In this document: positions 31,764 to 41,957 of the stretch, one piece after another | Numbering within the stretch: the first letter of the stretch is position 1 | How the letters are laid out: each line of letters opens with the position of its first letter | Source: JBGPHT01 sp041484525 | GTDB lineage: Bacteria > Acidobacteriota > Terriglobia > Bryobacterales > Bryobacteraceae | Reading direction: 5' to 3' | Assembly (NCBI GenBank): GCA_041484525.1 | Contig: JBGPHT010000020.1 | Location: 11,085-75,084, forward strand | DNA length: 64,000 nt | The notes under the pieces: generated by a model | Told to the model about the DNA's origin: nothing | Databases searched by the model: none | What the model saw: only the letters and a program-made list of their open reading frames with translations | Program-made: the position numbers and the translations under genes

Positions 31764-32210
31764 ATGCCCCTTAAGAAGGTCCTGTTCGTGTGCATCGGGA
31801 ATTCCTGCCGCAGCCAGATGGCGGAGGCCTTTGCACGCGCCTATGGATCGGACGTCGTCATCCCCGCCAGCGCCGGCCTCATGCCGGCGGGTAGCATCGC
31901 TCCCGACACGCTGCGCGCGATGGACGAAAAGGGACTCAACCTGCGCGACCATTTTCCCAAGAGCATCGCGCACCTGGGCCGCGCGGAATTCGACCTCGCC
32001 GTCAATATGAGCGGCTTCGACCTGCCCAACGGAGTGGGGGCCCGGGTGGTGGACTGGGAAGTGCCGGACCCCGTCTCGCTCGAGTACGACGAGCATTGCG
32101 AAGTGCGCGATCTGCTGGAACGGCGGGTGATGGAGTTGATCCTGAAATTGCGCGCCGAGCAGAAACAGCCGCCTCTGCGCGGCCTGGGCTCCAGGCAGGT
32201 GCCTCGGTGA
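31764..32210 (+). CDS. Low-molecular-weight protein-tyrosine-phosphatase / arsenate reductase family
   Basis: 148 residues from ATG 31764; a GTG six bases earlier overlaps the pdxT stop (GTGA) and is an alternative. The P-loop CX5R is CIGNSCRSQ, directly at the N-terminus, and the general-acid aspartate is probably in VVDWEVPDP. LMW-PTP and thioredoxin-type arsenate reductases share this fold; without more cysteines at arsenate-reductase positions a phosphatase role is somewhat favoured. Likely co-transcribed with pdxST, with no clear functional link. Confidence 0.8.
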   Translation: MPLKKVLFVCIGNSCRSQMAEAFARAYGSDVVIPASAGLMPAGSIAPDTLRAMDEKGLNLRDHFPKSIAHLGRAEFDLAVNMSGFDLPNGVGARVVDWEVPDPVSLEYDEHCEVRDLLERRVMELILKLRAEQKQPPLRGLGSRQVPR

Positions 32211-32293
32211 ACCCCCCTTGCACCCGGCTAGCCCGTTGGGGATAATACCGGCAGACCCAGACAGTATGATCCGTCACCGACAGGAGATCTGCC

Positions 32294-32617
32294 GTGCGAA
32301 CCACCTTGGTAGCCGCTCTAGTTTCGTGTGCTGATACTTCTTTGAAACCCAAGGCCCGCCGGTTTCTATTGGGCCTATCGTCCGACGAGCTTCAATTCAT
32401 TGCCGAATTCATCGGCGCCAGCATTCTCGAATCCTCCGGCCAGTGCGCCGGCTCCCGTTCCCAGTTGGCCGCCCGCATCGCGGAATTTCAGCGGGCCAAC
32501 GCCCCACGCGCCACCGACACCGGCGATCGCGACCACAAGTCCATCCTGCTACTCGAATTCCTCTGCCGCAGCGGTCTCAGGCAGTACGCTGTTCCCCTGG
32601 GCGCGCGGGTCAACTAA
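32294..32617 (+). CDS. Small hypothetical protein
   Basis: 107 residues from GTG 32294 with AGGAG 7 bases upstream. The sequence includes KARRFLLGLSSDELQFIAEF and ILESSGQCAGSRSQLAARIA and is mostly helical, with two cysteines that are not in a zinc motif. I do not recognise a family. It is followed directly by palindromic repeat copy 3. Confidence 0.6.
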   Translation: MRTTLVAALVSCADTSLKPKARRFLLGLSSDELQFIAEFIGASILESSGQCAGSRSQLAARIAEFQRANAPRATDTGDRDHKSILLLEFLCRSGLRQYAVPLGARVN

Positions 32618-32630
32618 CCCAGGAAAAATC

Positions 32631-32745
32631 TTCACCGCCGAGACGCCGAGCCCGCTGAGAAAAATACTTGGGGCAAGGCCGGACAAACCGCCGCCGATAT
32701 TTTATGTTTCCATTTTCTCGGCGGTCTCGGCGTCTCGGCGGTGAA
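32631..32745. repeat. Dispersed palindromic repeat, copy 3
   Basis: Left arm TTCACCGCCGAGACGCCGAG(CCCGCTGAGA) and right arm ending GGTCTCGGCGTCTCGGCGGT(GAA), with a longer centre of about 50 bases. It fills the gap between convergent genes (stops at 32617 and 32752), like copy 1. The left arm is more diverged in its third unit. Confidence 0.85.
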
Positions 32746-32751
32746 GGTTTT

Positions 32752-33168
32752 CTAGCTGCTGTGGTCGTGGATGATCTTCCACCCGGCCGACGTCTTCTTC
32801 AGCACCAGGGTGAACCGGCCGCTGGCGTCCCCGCCGCCCTCGGGCGTTCGCTTCAAGCTGAACTTGCCGATGGCCAACGCGAAACCCTTGCCTAACTCAC
32901 GCACTTCGATTTCGGAAAAGGTCAGCGTGCCCATCTTCTCGCGCGTCCCATAGGAGCGCTGGTAGCGGCCGAGGATCGCCTGGACGCCGCCGCGCGTCAC
33001 CTCCTTGCCGACGAACGTGGTCGAGGGCGAGTCTTCGTAGTCGGTCGCGAAGGCGGCCAGGTCGCCGCGATTCCACGTGGCTTCCGAATTCTTCAGCATC
33101 GTACGGATCTCATCCGTCTGCGCCATCACCAACGGCGCGAAAATAAAAGGAACCATCCAGCGCAGCAT
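32752..33168 (-). CDS. Exported SnoaL/DUF4440-like protein
   Basis: 138 residues from ATG 33168, which yields a signal peptide (MLRWMVPFIFAPLVMAQ). The mature part, MLKNSEATWNRGDLAAFATD, YQRSYGTREKMGTLTFSEIE and LVLKKTSAGWKIIHDHSS, is the cone-shaped alpha+beta fold of the SnoaL-like/NTF2-like superfamily. Function unknown; such proteins often bind small hydrophobic ligands. Divergent from the POT transporter with 25 bases between starts. Confidence 0.78.
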   Translation of the reverse strand: MLRWMVPFIFAPLVMAQTDEIRTMLKNSEATWNRGDLAAFATDYEDSPSTTFVGKEVTRGGVQAILGRYQRSYGTREKMGTLTFSEIEVRELGKGFALAIGKFSLKRTPEGGGDASGRFTLVLKKTSAGWKIIHDHSS

Positions 33169-33193
33169 GCCGCCGATTATAATAGGTGCCTCT

Positions 33194-34684
<1,491 letters not shown>

Positions 34685-34922
34685 ATTGCGTCCGGCTTTG
34701 TGAGATTACGCGCTCCTCTGTCGCTGTTCGGCGCGGTGGCGGGCCTGACCATTGCGGCGGCCGTGGTTCTCGCATTGATGATCAAACCTACGGTGCGGCT
34801 GATGTCCGGCGTGAAGTAGGATCAGGTCCTGCTTTGTGAGATTACGTCCTCCTCTGTGAAATATTTGATACAACAGTTGGGTCCAGACTTTCACAATGTA
34901 ATGTGATTGGAGGAAACAACTC

Positions 34923-35474
34923 ATGAACCGCCGGCGATTTCTTCAAGGAGTTGGTGGGAGCTCGGTGGCGCTCCTGATTGGGCGGGGCCAGGCTCAGACA
35001 CTGAAGTTCAATGAAATTTATTCCATCAGATGCCTGGGGAACGTGAATGGGCCGAGGTATCTGGATGGCCGCACCGGCAGCGGCACTGTGGCGTTAGTCG
35101 ACAAGCTGGTAAAGCCGTTCTTCGGAACAAAGTGGCAGCTCGTCAACGGCGGGAACGGAGCCGTCGCGTTCAGATGCAAGGGTAATGCCGCAGGGCCGGT
35201 GTGGCTCGACGGCAGAACCGCAGATGGCACCGTGGGACTGGCTCCCAAAGCTGGCGGAACATTTACCGGCACCCGATGGCAGGTGATTGAGGTCAATGGC
35301 GGAGTAACGCTGAAGTGCCTTGGAAATATTGAGGGTCCGCGATGGTTGGATGGCAGGACCGGTAACGGCTCAGTCGGGCTGGCAAAGACGACAGACCCGC
35401 CCTTCACCGGAACGAAGTGGGAGATCAAGCCATACCCTCGTTGCATTGATGAGCCTTGTCCTTTGCCGTGGTGA
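34923..35474 (+). CDS. Exported protein with three tandem repeats (twin-arginine signal)
   Basis: 183 residues; ribosome binding site GGAGG 10 bases upstream. The N-terminus MNRRRFLQGVGGSSVALLI has a twin-arginine-like motif, so Tat export is possible. Three repeats of about 46 residues share the core CLGNVNGPRYLDGRTGSGTV, CKGNAAGPVWLDGRTADGTV and CLGNIEGPRWLDGRTGNGSV, each ending in FxGTxWxx. Threefold repeats of this size suggest a beta-trefoil, possibly carbohydrate- or actin-crosslink-like. No enzymatic motif. Confidence 0.75.
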   Translation: MNRRRFLQGVGGSSVALLIGRGQAQTLKFNEIYSIRCLGNVNGPRYLDGRTGSGTVALVDKLVKPFFGTKWQLVNGGNGAVAFRCKGNAAGPVWLDGRTADGTVGLAPKAGGTFTGTRWQVIEVNGGVTLKCLGNIEGPRWLDGRTGNGSVGLAKTTDPPFTGTKWEIKPYPRCIDEPCPLPW

Positions 35475-35481
35475 AATGATA

Positions 35482-35508
35482 CACTCCTTTGCGTATCGCA
35501 AAGGAGTG
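35482..35508 (+). promoter_or_regulatory. Perfect palindrome overlapping the padR ribosome binding site
   Basis: Arms CACTCCTTTGCG and CGCAAAGGAGTG (12 bp) are separated by TAT. The right arm contains the AAGGAG Shine-Dalgarno of padR (ATG at 35514). It may be the PadR operator, or an RNA hairpin that hides the ribosome binding site; both give negative autoregulation. Confidence 0.7.
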
Positions 35509-35513
35509 CTGAG

Positions 35514-35858
35514 ATGCCCCACGCAAAGTCCGAGGTTCTCCAGGGAACTCTCGATCTTATGATCCTCAAGGCTTTGGATGCGCTTGGGCCGCTCCACGGC
35601 TACGGCATCGCGCGCCGCATCGAGCAACTCAGCGACGAACTGCTTCAGCTCAACGAAGGCACTGTCTACCAGTCGCTGCAGCGCCTCCAGCAGAAAGGAT
35701 GGATCTCATCCGAGTGGGGCGTCTCCGAGAACAACCGCAAGGCGAAATTCTATTCCATAACCAGGCCGGGCCGTAAGCAACTCGCTCGTGAGTCCGAGAA
35801 TTGGGGGCGAATGTCCGGCTTGGTCGAGCGGATTCTGCAACTCGGAAGAGTGGGTTAG
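35514..35858 (+). CDS. PadR-family transcriptional regulator
   Basis: 114 residues: SEVLQGTLDLMILKALDALG, GPLHGYGIARRIEQLSDELL, LNEGTVYQSLQRLQQKGWIS and RKAKFYSITRPGRKQLA. This is the classic PadR winged-helix domain with the short C-terminal dimerisation helix of the subfamily-2 type. It ends one base before the ABC permease start, the standard PadR-ADOP permease pair of Acidobacteria, and probably represses that pair through the palindrome upstream. Confidence 0.92.
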   Translation: MPHAKSEVLQGTLDLMILKALDALGPLHGYGIARRIEQLSDELLQLNEGTVYQSLQRLQQKGWISSEWGVSENNRKAKFYSITRPGRKQLARESENWGRMSGLVERILQLGRVG

Positions 35859-35859
35859 C

Positions 35860-38505
35860 ATGTTAGCCGCGATAAGAATAATCGTTTCCCGAATTCGTGG
35901 TCTGTTCAGCCGTCGGGGATCGGACGAGGATCTTGACGAAGAGTTTCGTGCCCACCTGGCCATGCTGACCGAGCGGTTCGTCAAGCAGGGCATGAACGCG
36001 GAAGACGCGCGCTACGCGGCACGCCGGCAGTTTGGCGCGCTCACCCAGATCCAGGAGCAGATTCGGGAACGCCGGTCCGTACCGCTATTTGACGAACTGC
36101 GGCAGGATGCGAAACTCGCGCTTCGACAGCTTCGCAAGGCGCCGCGCTTCACTGCCATCGCGGTCTCCGTCCTCGCGTTGGGCGCCGGAGCCAACACGGC
36201 GATGTTCAGCGTCATCGACGGCGTCCTGCTACGATCGCTTCCTTACCCGCAGGCGGAGCAACTCGTGTGGGTGGGAGAAGTGCTGAAGGGCAACACGGCG
36301 GATGAAGTCACACTCACACCCAACTTTCTCGACTGGCGCCGCCAGAACCACGTGTTCACGGCGATGGCGGCATTCAACTATCGTCCTCGAACGCTTATGG
36401 AAGGCGAAGCCATCCAACTCCGGACCGTCAAGGCATCCGCCGCCCTGCTCCCGATACTGAAAGTGCAGCCGCTGATAGGCCGGAGCTTTCTAACCAGCGA
36501 AGATCAGAAGGGTCACGATCAGGTTGCCATCCTTTCCTACGGTCTTTGGCAGCAGAGCTTCGGGGGAGCAAAAGAGATCGTTGGCCGCACCATCACGCTG
36601 GACGATGGAACCTACGACGTGGTCGGGATCCTGCCGCCCGATTTCCATTTTCCCGGGCAGCAGCCGATTGACCTGATGACTCCGCTGGGAAAGAACGAGG
36701 AGTTGGAACTGACGCGCGGAGATGGAACCACTACGATTGTTCGGGACGTGGTCGCCCGCCTGAAACCAGGGGTGACTCTGGAACAGGCGCGCGCCGAGAT
36801 GGAGATCATCGAGTCCCGCCTCGCCCCGCCGGCATTCTTCAAAGGCGGGCAGATGACGGTCAGGGTCCTCTCTCTGCATGACAGGTTCGTCGGAAACATC
36901 CGGCCGGCGCTGCTGGCGATATTGTGGGCTGTCGGCTTCCTGCTTCTCATGGCATGCGCCAACGTCGCCAATCTGCTATTGAGCCGCGCTGTGTCGCGGC
37001 AGCGGGAGTTCGCGATTCGCGCCGCGCTGGGGGCCTCACGCCGTCGCATTGCGCAACAACTTCTGGTTGAGAGCCTGGTGCTGGCCGCGCTGAGCTGTGT
37101 CAGCGGTGTGTTGCTGGCTTTCTGGATGCGGAGCCTTCTCGCCGTACCGGAGACGATCCCCGGGTTCACAACTCTTCCACTCGACTTCCGGGTTCTCGGT
37201 TTTGCCGTGGCCATCGCATGTGCGAGCGCTGTCGCGTTCGGACTCGGTCCTTCCCTTGCGGGCGCTAGCGCGGCCATCTCTCCGGCGCTGGTGTCGGACG
37301 GCCGCTCTCTCTCGCTGGGAGGGCACCGGCGATTCTGGTTGAACCTCCTGGCATCGGCACAAATGGCGATCGCGATTGTCCTCCTGACCGGCGGGGGGCT
37401 GATGCTGCAGAGCTTTTGGAAACTCCGCTACCACGACCTCGGATTCGTGACAGATCGTCTGTTGACCGCGCGCCTGAATCTCAGCGGCGTCCGGTATGCG
37501 AATCCCGCCAAACAGATTGCATTCCTGGATGCCCTCTTGGACGACATCCGCAGTCTTCCCGGAGTCGAGGGCATCGCCGCGGGCAATCTGCCGCCGGGCG
37601 ACGGACACGCGACCAACGGCTTCGGGATAGAGGGTCGCGCACTCGCGCCCCAGGGCCGGCGCCCGGTTGCCCGGCAATACTCGGTGAGTCCGGAATATTT
37701 TCGCCTGCTTGGAATCCCGCTGCTCCAAGGGCGCGGAATCGTGGATAGCGACAACGCGGACGCGCTCCCTGTGGCGCTGATCAGCCAGACCTTCGCGCGT
37801 ATCAACTTCGCCGGCGAGAACCCGATCGGCAAGAGAATCCGCTCGGAGAGGAATGATCCCTGGCGAACCATCGCCGGAGTGGTAGGCGACGTCAAGACGG
37901 CCGGGATGGCGTCTGCGCCGGAGCCGGTCATCTACTTTCCCTATCGCCAGACGGGAGCCATGGGCGGTGATGCCGGTATCCTGATTCGCACTGCATTCGA
38001 TCCAGCTTCCATCGGTCCGGAGCTTCGGAAGCGAATATCTCAAATAGACCGCCAGCAGCCGGTTGTCGACATTCAAACCATGGACCACCGGCTTACAGAA
38101 TCGGTCGCGAAGCCCCGATTGGCCGCCGTGTTCCTGGGGAGCTTTGCCGCCCTCGGGCTCCTGTTAGCCGCCGTCGGCATCTATGGCGTGATGTCGTTCC
38201 TGGTCCGTTGGAGATTCCGGGAGATCGGCATTCGCCTCGCGGTCGGGGCACGGCCGCGAGATGTTACGCGGATGATCTTGACCCACAGTCTCAAACTGAT
38301 TCTGGCGGGCGTTGCGGCCGGAGTCTGTTGTGCACTCTATCTGGGCCGCTTAATTCAGAAGCTGTTGTACGGCGTATCTTCCACCGACCCGCTCACGTTT
38401 GGTCTGGCCATCGGATTCCTGGTGCTGATTGGCCTTGCCGCCTCATACCTGCCGGCGCGACAGGCGTCGCAGATCGATCCGATGGCGACCCTGCGAAGCG
38501 AGTAG
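35860..38505 (+). CDS. ADOP-family (MacB/FtsX-like) ABC transporter permease
   Basis: 881 residues from ATG 35860. The N-terminal helical segment (EDLDEEFRAHLAMLTERFVK, AEDARYAARRQFGALTQIQE) is the hallmark of the acidobacterial permease subfamily. Then come FtsX-type units with a large periplasmic MacB-like domain and helices near residues 105, 380-480 and 770-870. Two FtsX repeats are visible (ANVANLLLSRAVSRQREFAI and VRWRFREIGIRLAVGARPRD). No ATPase is next door. Probable role: export or mechanotransmission of an unknown substrate. Confidence 0.88.
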   Translation: MLAAIRIIVSRIRGLFSRRGSDEDLDEEFRAHLAMLTERFVKQGMNAEDARYAARRQFGALTQIQEQIRERRSVPLFDELRQDAKLALRQLRKAPRFTAIAVSVLALGAGANTAMFSVIDGVLLRSLPYPQAEQLVWVGEVLKGNTADEVTLTPNFLDWRRQNHVFTAMAAFNYRPRTLMEGEAIQLRTVKASAALLPILKVQPLIGRSFLTSEDQKGHDQVAILSYGLWQQSFGGAKEIVGRTITLDDGTYDVVGILPPDFHFPGQQPIDLMTPLGKNEELELTRGDGTTTIVRDVVARLKPGVTLEQARAEMEIIESRLAPPAFFKGGQMTVRVLSLHDRFVGNIRPALLAILWAVGFLLLMACANVANLLLSRAVSRQREFAIRAALGASRRRIAQQLLVESLVLAALSCVSGVLLAFWMRSLLAVPETIPGFTTLPLDFRVLGFAVAIACASAVAFGLGPSLAGASAAISPALVSDGRSLSLGGHRRFWLNLLASAQMAIAIVLLTGGGLMLQSFWKLRYHDLGFVTDRLLTARLNLSGVRYANPAKQIAFLDALLDDIRSLPGVEGIAAGNLPPGDGHATNGFGIEGRALAPQGRRPVARQYSVSPEYFRLLGIPLLQGRGIVDSDNADALPVALISQTFARINFAGENPIGKRIRSERNDPWRTIAGVVGDVKTAGMASAPEPVIYFPYRQTGAMGGDAGILIRTAFDPASIGPELRKRISQIDRQQPVVDIQTMDHRLTESVAKPRLAAVFLGSFAALGLLLAAVGIYGVMSFLVRWRFREIGIRLAVGARPRDVTRMILTHSLKLILAGVAAGVCCALYLGRLIQKLLYGVSSTDPLTFGLAIGFLVLIGLAASYLPARQASQIDPMATLRSE

Positions 38506-38507
38506 CG

Positions 38508-39500
38508 CTAGGCACCGGCGCCGGCCTGGAAACCTTCCCACGTGTACGCCGAGAAGCGCCGCACGGTCACGAAACCGACTCGCTCGTAAAGCTTCACGGC
38601 GTCCTCATTCGACGCGGTGACGGTGAGGCTTGCGGTCCGGCATCCCATGTCGCGCAGCGTGATCAGCGATTGGCGCAGCAGCTCGTGGCCGATGCCCGTC
38701 CCCCGGACCGCCGGCGAAACGCAGATCTGCGTGATGTGTCCGCAGTCGGGCGCAACCAGGCTCGCCAGCGATGCGCCGCACAAGCGGCCGCTCACGGCTT
38801 CAAAAGCCGCGTACGACGCCGGCCGGTAAAACGCTCCGCAGCCCGGATACTGCACGATGTTGTACAGGAACCGCCGCGCTCCGGCAGGGCTGCGGTACTG
38901 GTCGTTGATGCGGCTGTCCACGTGCCCCGCGTAAGCTGCCGCAATTAATTGCGCCGCGGAATCCTGGTAGTGATCCGACCACTTCTCGATGTACATCGGC
39001 ATCCGAACGTGTCCGGACGAGAGCGGCGAGTGCTGCAGATCGATGCGCATGAAGTTGCGCGCATACGCATTTGCGAACTCGGGATACGGCACCGGCCGGT
39101 CCGCCGCCGATTCGAGCATCATGAGCTGCGATTCCACGCGCACTACCGCCGGATTCGCCATGATGGCTGAAAGCGCCCCTTCCAGCAACTGGTTCTCACG
39201 CTCGATGGAACGGAAGGCGCGCCGCACGTAAAGATCGCCGATGAGTCCCTTGTTGTCCTCGAGCACGTAATAGAGATACCCGGTGACTTCGCCGTTCTCG
39301 ATCAGCGCGCTGCCGTGGAGGGCCCGCAGGTCGACGAAGCGCCGCACCAGATCCGCCGACTTTTCGAAATCCCACTCGAGCGCCGCCCGCCACACGGCAC
39401 TCTCCTCGCGGAGCAGCGGTTCCAGGTCCCGCGCCGACAAGCGCCGCAGGTCGGCGATCTCGATGGGCCGTTGCGGGGCCGGATGAAGCCGGGCAGCCAT
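38508..39500 (-). CDS. GNAT-family N-acetyltransferase with two GNAT-like halves
   Basis: 330 residues. The C-terminal half has the acetyl-CoA loop VRGTGIGHELLRQSLITL and the SLTVTASNEDAVKLYERVGF tail of a GNAT domain. The N-terminal half resembles a second, degenerate GNAT fold (GYLYYVLEDNKGLIGDLYVR). Substrate unknown. Convergent with the ADOP permease, with only 2 bases between stops. Confidence 0.8.
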   Translation of the reverse strand: MAARLHPAPQRPIEIADLRRLSARDLEPLLREESAVWRAALEWDFEKSADLVRRFVDLRALHGSALIENGEVTGYLYYVLEDNKGLIGDLYVRRAFRSIERENQLLEGALSAIMANPAVVRVESQLMMLESAADRPVPYPEFANAYARNFMRIDLQHSPLSSGHVRMPMYIEKWSDHYQDSAAQLIAAAYAGHVDSRINDQYRSPAGARRFLYNIVQYPGCGAFYRPASYAAFEAVSGRLCGASLASLVAPDCGHITQICVSPAVRGTGIGHELLRQSLITLRDMGCRTASLTVTASNEDAVKLYERVGFVTVRRFSAYTWEGFQAGAGA

Positions 39501-39543
39501 ATTGGCCTGTTATTGTACCTCTTACTACATCTTATCCCTGCTC

Positions 39544-40311
39544 TTATCCCGGATGCCGGACCGCTGCTCGAACATTGGCTCCGCGGGGCGCCCACACCGC
39601 CGGGTCGGTCGGCCCGAACAGCGCCAGCACCGGCGTCCCTACGGCCGCTGCCAGGTGCGTGATCCCGGAATCATTGCCGATGTAGAGGCGCGCGCCCGCC
39701 AGCCAGCATGCCAGTTCATACAAGTCGTCGATCCGGACGGCGCCGTCAATCGCCGGATCGTCGGGGCCCGTGCACCAGCACACGGGCATCACGCGCTCGA
39801 GGCTCCGCGCCAACTGCCGGAACTTTTCCAAGGGCCAGTTTTTCCGGGCCGACCCGGAGAACGGGTGAATGACCGCGTAGTTTCCGGGCGCGGCGGCGCA
39901 GGGGATGCGGGGAACACCGTCGCTATCGCAGGCCGCGATCGTCCGCACCTGTTCGAGGTAGAAGTCGGTCGCGTGGATTCCAGCGCCCGCAGGCGGCAGC
40001 GCGTCGAGGAATGTAAACGGCAGCCCGAGATTCGCAACCGCCGCGCGAAACTCAGGCCGGTTGGAGCCGTACCAGCAGACGATGGAATCGAACCGCCGCA
40101 GTTCGTCGAGGAGATGCGGGGGCGGGTCGGTCACGCTCAGCAGGTCGAGGCCGGTCGACGCGATGGCGCGCGCGCGATCCGCAAACCGGACCAACGGAAC
40201 ATTCTGCGACGCGGTCCACACCTCGAAGCGGTCAGCTCGCAGGCACTCGATGGCGGGCAGGGAGACGATGAAATCGCCGATCGCGCCCGGCCGGATGACG
40301 AGTCGTCGCAC
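39544..40311 (-). CDS. Glycosyltransferase family 9 (heptosyltransferase-like)
   Basis: 255 residues from GTG 40311. GT9 features: RPGAIGDFIVSLPAIECLRA at the N-terminus, YAVIHPFSGSARKNWPLEKF at the nucleotide-sugar domain and YIGNDSGITHLAAAVGTPVL near the end. The enzyme family transfers heptose to the lipopolysaccharide core in the cytoplasm. It is shorter than the usual 320-350 residues but keeps both halves. Transcribed away from the RNA candidate upstream. Confidence 0.85.
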   Translation of the reverse strand: MRRLVIRPGAIGDFIVSLPAIECLRADRFEVWTASQNVPLVRFADRARAIASTGLDLLSVTDPPPHLLDELRRFDSIVCWYGSNRPEFRAAVANLGLPFTFLDALPPAGAGIHATDFYLEQVRTIAACDSDGVPRIPCAAAPGNYAVIHPFSGSARKNWPLEKFRQLARSLERVMPVCWCTGPDDPAIDGAVRIDDLYELACWLAGARLYIGNDSGITHLAAAVGTPVLALFGPTDPAVWAPRGANVRAAVRHPG

Positions 40312-40382
40312 GCGCCTTCAGTATCGCAAGAACAGTCTTTGCCGCGGTTGTTTTATCCACAGGAGATGCACCGCTGTTTTGC

Positions 40383-40407
40383 TGTATCTATTTGAAAAAT
40401 AGATACA
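40383..40407. other. Perfect AT-rich hairpin
   Basis: TGTATCTATTT and AAATAGATACA form an 11-bp stem with a GAA loop. No T-run follows on either strand, so it is not a classical terminator. It lies between the GT9 start and the purine-rich RNA candidate and may belong to the promoter or 5' region of either. Confidence 0.6.
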
Positions 40408-40439
40408 TAAAATCTGATGAAAAAGTAACGTTCCTCTCA

Positions 40440-41045
40440 TAAAGGGGTTGACCGGAAATGCCCATGGGAGGATAGTGAAGGAGGTTCCAAGAGGTTTGAG
40501 GAACAGCAAGCCTCCGGAAACGTAGCGGACCAGGAACGATGATCCGCAGCCGATAGACTAGTAATAGAAAACGGTTGCGGGGAGCGAGAGGAAATCGGGC
40601 GGATTCGGAAGGTGGGCCAAGCGACGGTCGAACCGGCAGAACGCTTTGATCCGGAGGGAGCTAAGAGTCCCGACGGGGAGTGGAGGCCGGGGGAAAGCAG
40701 TCGCAGGAGTCGGCGGCGGAAGTTGCAACGGGCCTGAAGCAAGGAAGCGGCCTGATCCGGGGCGAACCGGTTCGGGTAGTGGAGCGGAAGGGCCGAACGG
40801 GCAGCGGAAAGCGCAGACGACGACGCGAAGTAGCAGGCCGGGAACTTTGACCCTGGAATGGAGTCCGAGAAAAACGGAAGCCGTTGCGGGTGAGCGAAAG
40901 GCCGTTACGAGCGAAAGGTCCTGTCGAGGAGAAAAGCAAAGGCTGCGGCGCGCTTTGAAGCGTTGATCCGGAGACCGGGGAAAACGGTTTTCGGGGAGCA
41001 GAGAAGCAAGGCGTCCGGTGCTCCTTGATGCGGTGCTCAATGCCG
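40440..41045 (+). ncRNA. Candidate large structured RNA
   Basis: About 600 bases with no supported gene and a marked purine excess on the plus strand (for example 41 of 60 bases are A or G at 40861-40920). Local stems are visible: GGAGG 40480-40484 with CCTCC 40511-40515, enclosing GTTCC/GGAAC, and GCGGA 40525-40529 with TCCGC 40543-40547. Motifs such as GCGAAAGG resemble stems capped by GNRA loops. The three minus-strand open frames have a translated composition (rich in Ser, Pro, Arg, Phe) typical of shadow frames over structural RNA. I recognise neither RNase P, tmRNA nor a group II intron. Ends are approximate. Confidence 0.5.
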
Positions 41046-41119
41046 TGCATGCCGGTAGTGGGCTGTGCTGGAAATCAGGTCACTTGGAACCATTTTCTTT
41101 TTGGGGCCCCAAGTTTCGC

Positions 41120-41269
41120 ATGCCCGACCACGATCCCACGCCCGACCTCTATTGCCCCAACTGCGCCAAGCCCGTCTCCGACCCACTGGTTTGCGGTGAT
41201 TGCCGCGCTGTGATTTGCCGCATCTGCGGCACCCCGCTCGAGCGGGCCGACGAGTTGGGGATCGGCTAG
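41120..41269 (+). CDS. Small zinc-ribbon protein
   Basis: 49 residues from ATG 41120: MPDHDPTPDLYCPNCAKPVS, then CGDC and CRIC. Three CxxC pairs make one or two zinc ribbons. The acidic N-terminus and size suggest a small regulator or adaptor. It would be missed by length cutoffs. The frame stays open upstream to 41018, but the start at 41120 is the natural one for this fold. Confidence 0.6.
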   Translation: MPDHDPTPDLYCPNCAKPVSDPLVCGDCRAVICRICGTPLERADELGIG

Positions 41270-41385
41270 GCCCGGGCTCCTTAATGCCTTCCGCCTTGCC
41301 ATTGTGCGCAGGTGTATACTAACTTAATACATCATAAATATTAGAATTTATTTCTAATTATAGTGTGGTGTGATTCGGGGTACCC

Positions 41386-41948
41386 ATGGCCAGTCAGCTC
41401 TTCGATCGCAGTGTCCTGAGCGACCCGCGTGAGATCGCTGAATACTGCGAATGCATCCCGCAGGCGTCTGCCGGATACTCCATTATCGGCACCGCGCCAG
41501 ACGGCGCGATACAGCTTTGGAATACGGGCGTGCACGGAGAATCCGAGGCCATTGAGGACGCCGTACGGGCCGTTACGACCCGCTGGGATGCGCACGGAAA
41601 ACATATCGGTTTCTCATCAATTTCTGAGGATATCTCCGAACAGGTTCGTTTCTCCGAATCGCACCGCGTGGCGGAACAGAAACACCGCAGCTTGAACTGC
41701 GATCCGGGGCTGATGAAGCAGGTATTCACCAACCTGCTCTCGAACGCCGTGAAGTACACGCGGCCTCGCAAGCCGGCAGCGATCGCGTGGGCTTCAACAT
41801 GAATTACGCCGCCAAGCTGTCCGGCGTTTTTCAGCGTCTGCACCGGTGGGCGGAAGCGGAAGTGGGTAAGGGAGCCGCTTTCTATTTCCCGCTGGCGGCG
41901 TCGCAGCCGGCTCGTCAGGCGAGCCCGTCCGCCGCGGGGCAGGAGTGA
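41386..41948 (+). pseudogene. Degenerate sensor histidine kinase fragment
   Basis: The remnant keeps a piece of PAS domain (TRWDAHGKHIGFSSISEDIS), a piece of the ATPase N-box (LMKQVFTNLLSNAVKYTRP) and, in another frame, NYAAKLSGVFQRLH and VGKGAAFYFPLAAS from the G-box end. The dimerisation helices and the GTGLG loop are gone, and the frame shifts near 41770. Internal deletions best explain this. It lies 9 bases before an intact hybrid kinase, so it may be the decayed partner of that system. Confidence 0.75.
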
Positions 41949-41957
41949 AACGCCGGC

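Noticed and set aside
40383..40407. Rho-independent terminator
   Set aside because: Perfect stem but no T-run on either strand, and the adjacent gene starts rather than ends there.
40558..41040. Minus-strand protein of 160 aa in the RNA candidate
   Set aside because: Ser/Pro/Arg-rich with no motif; three overlapping frames look alike, as expected over structural RNA.
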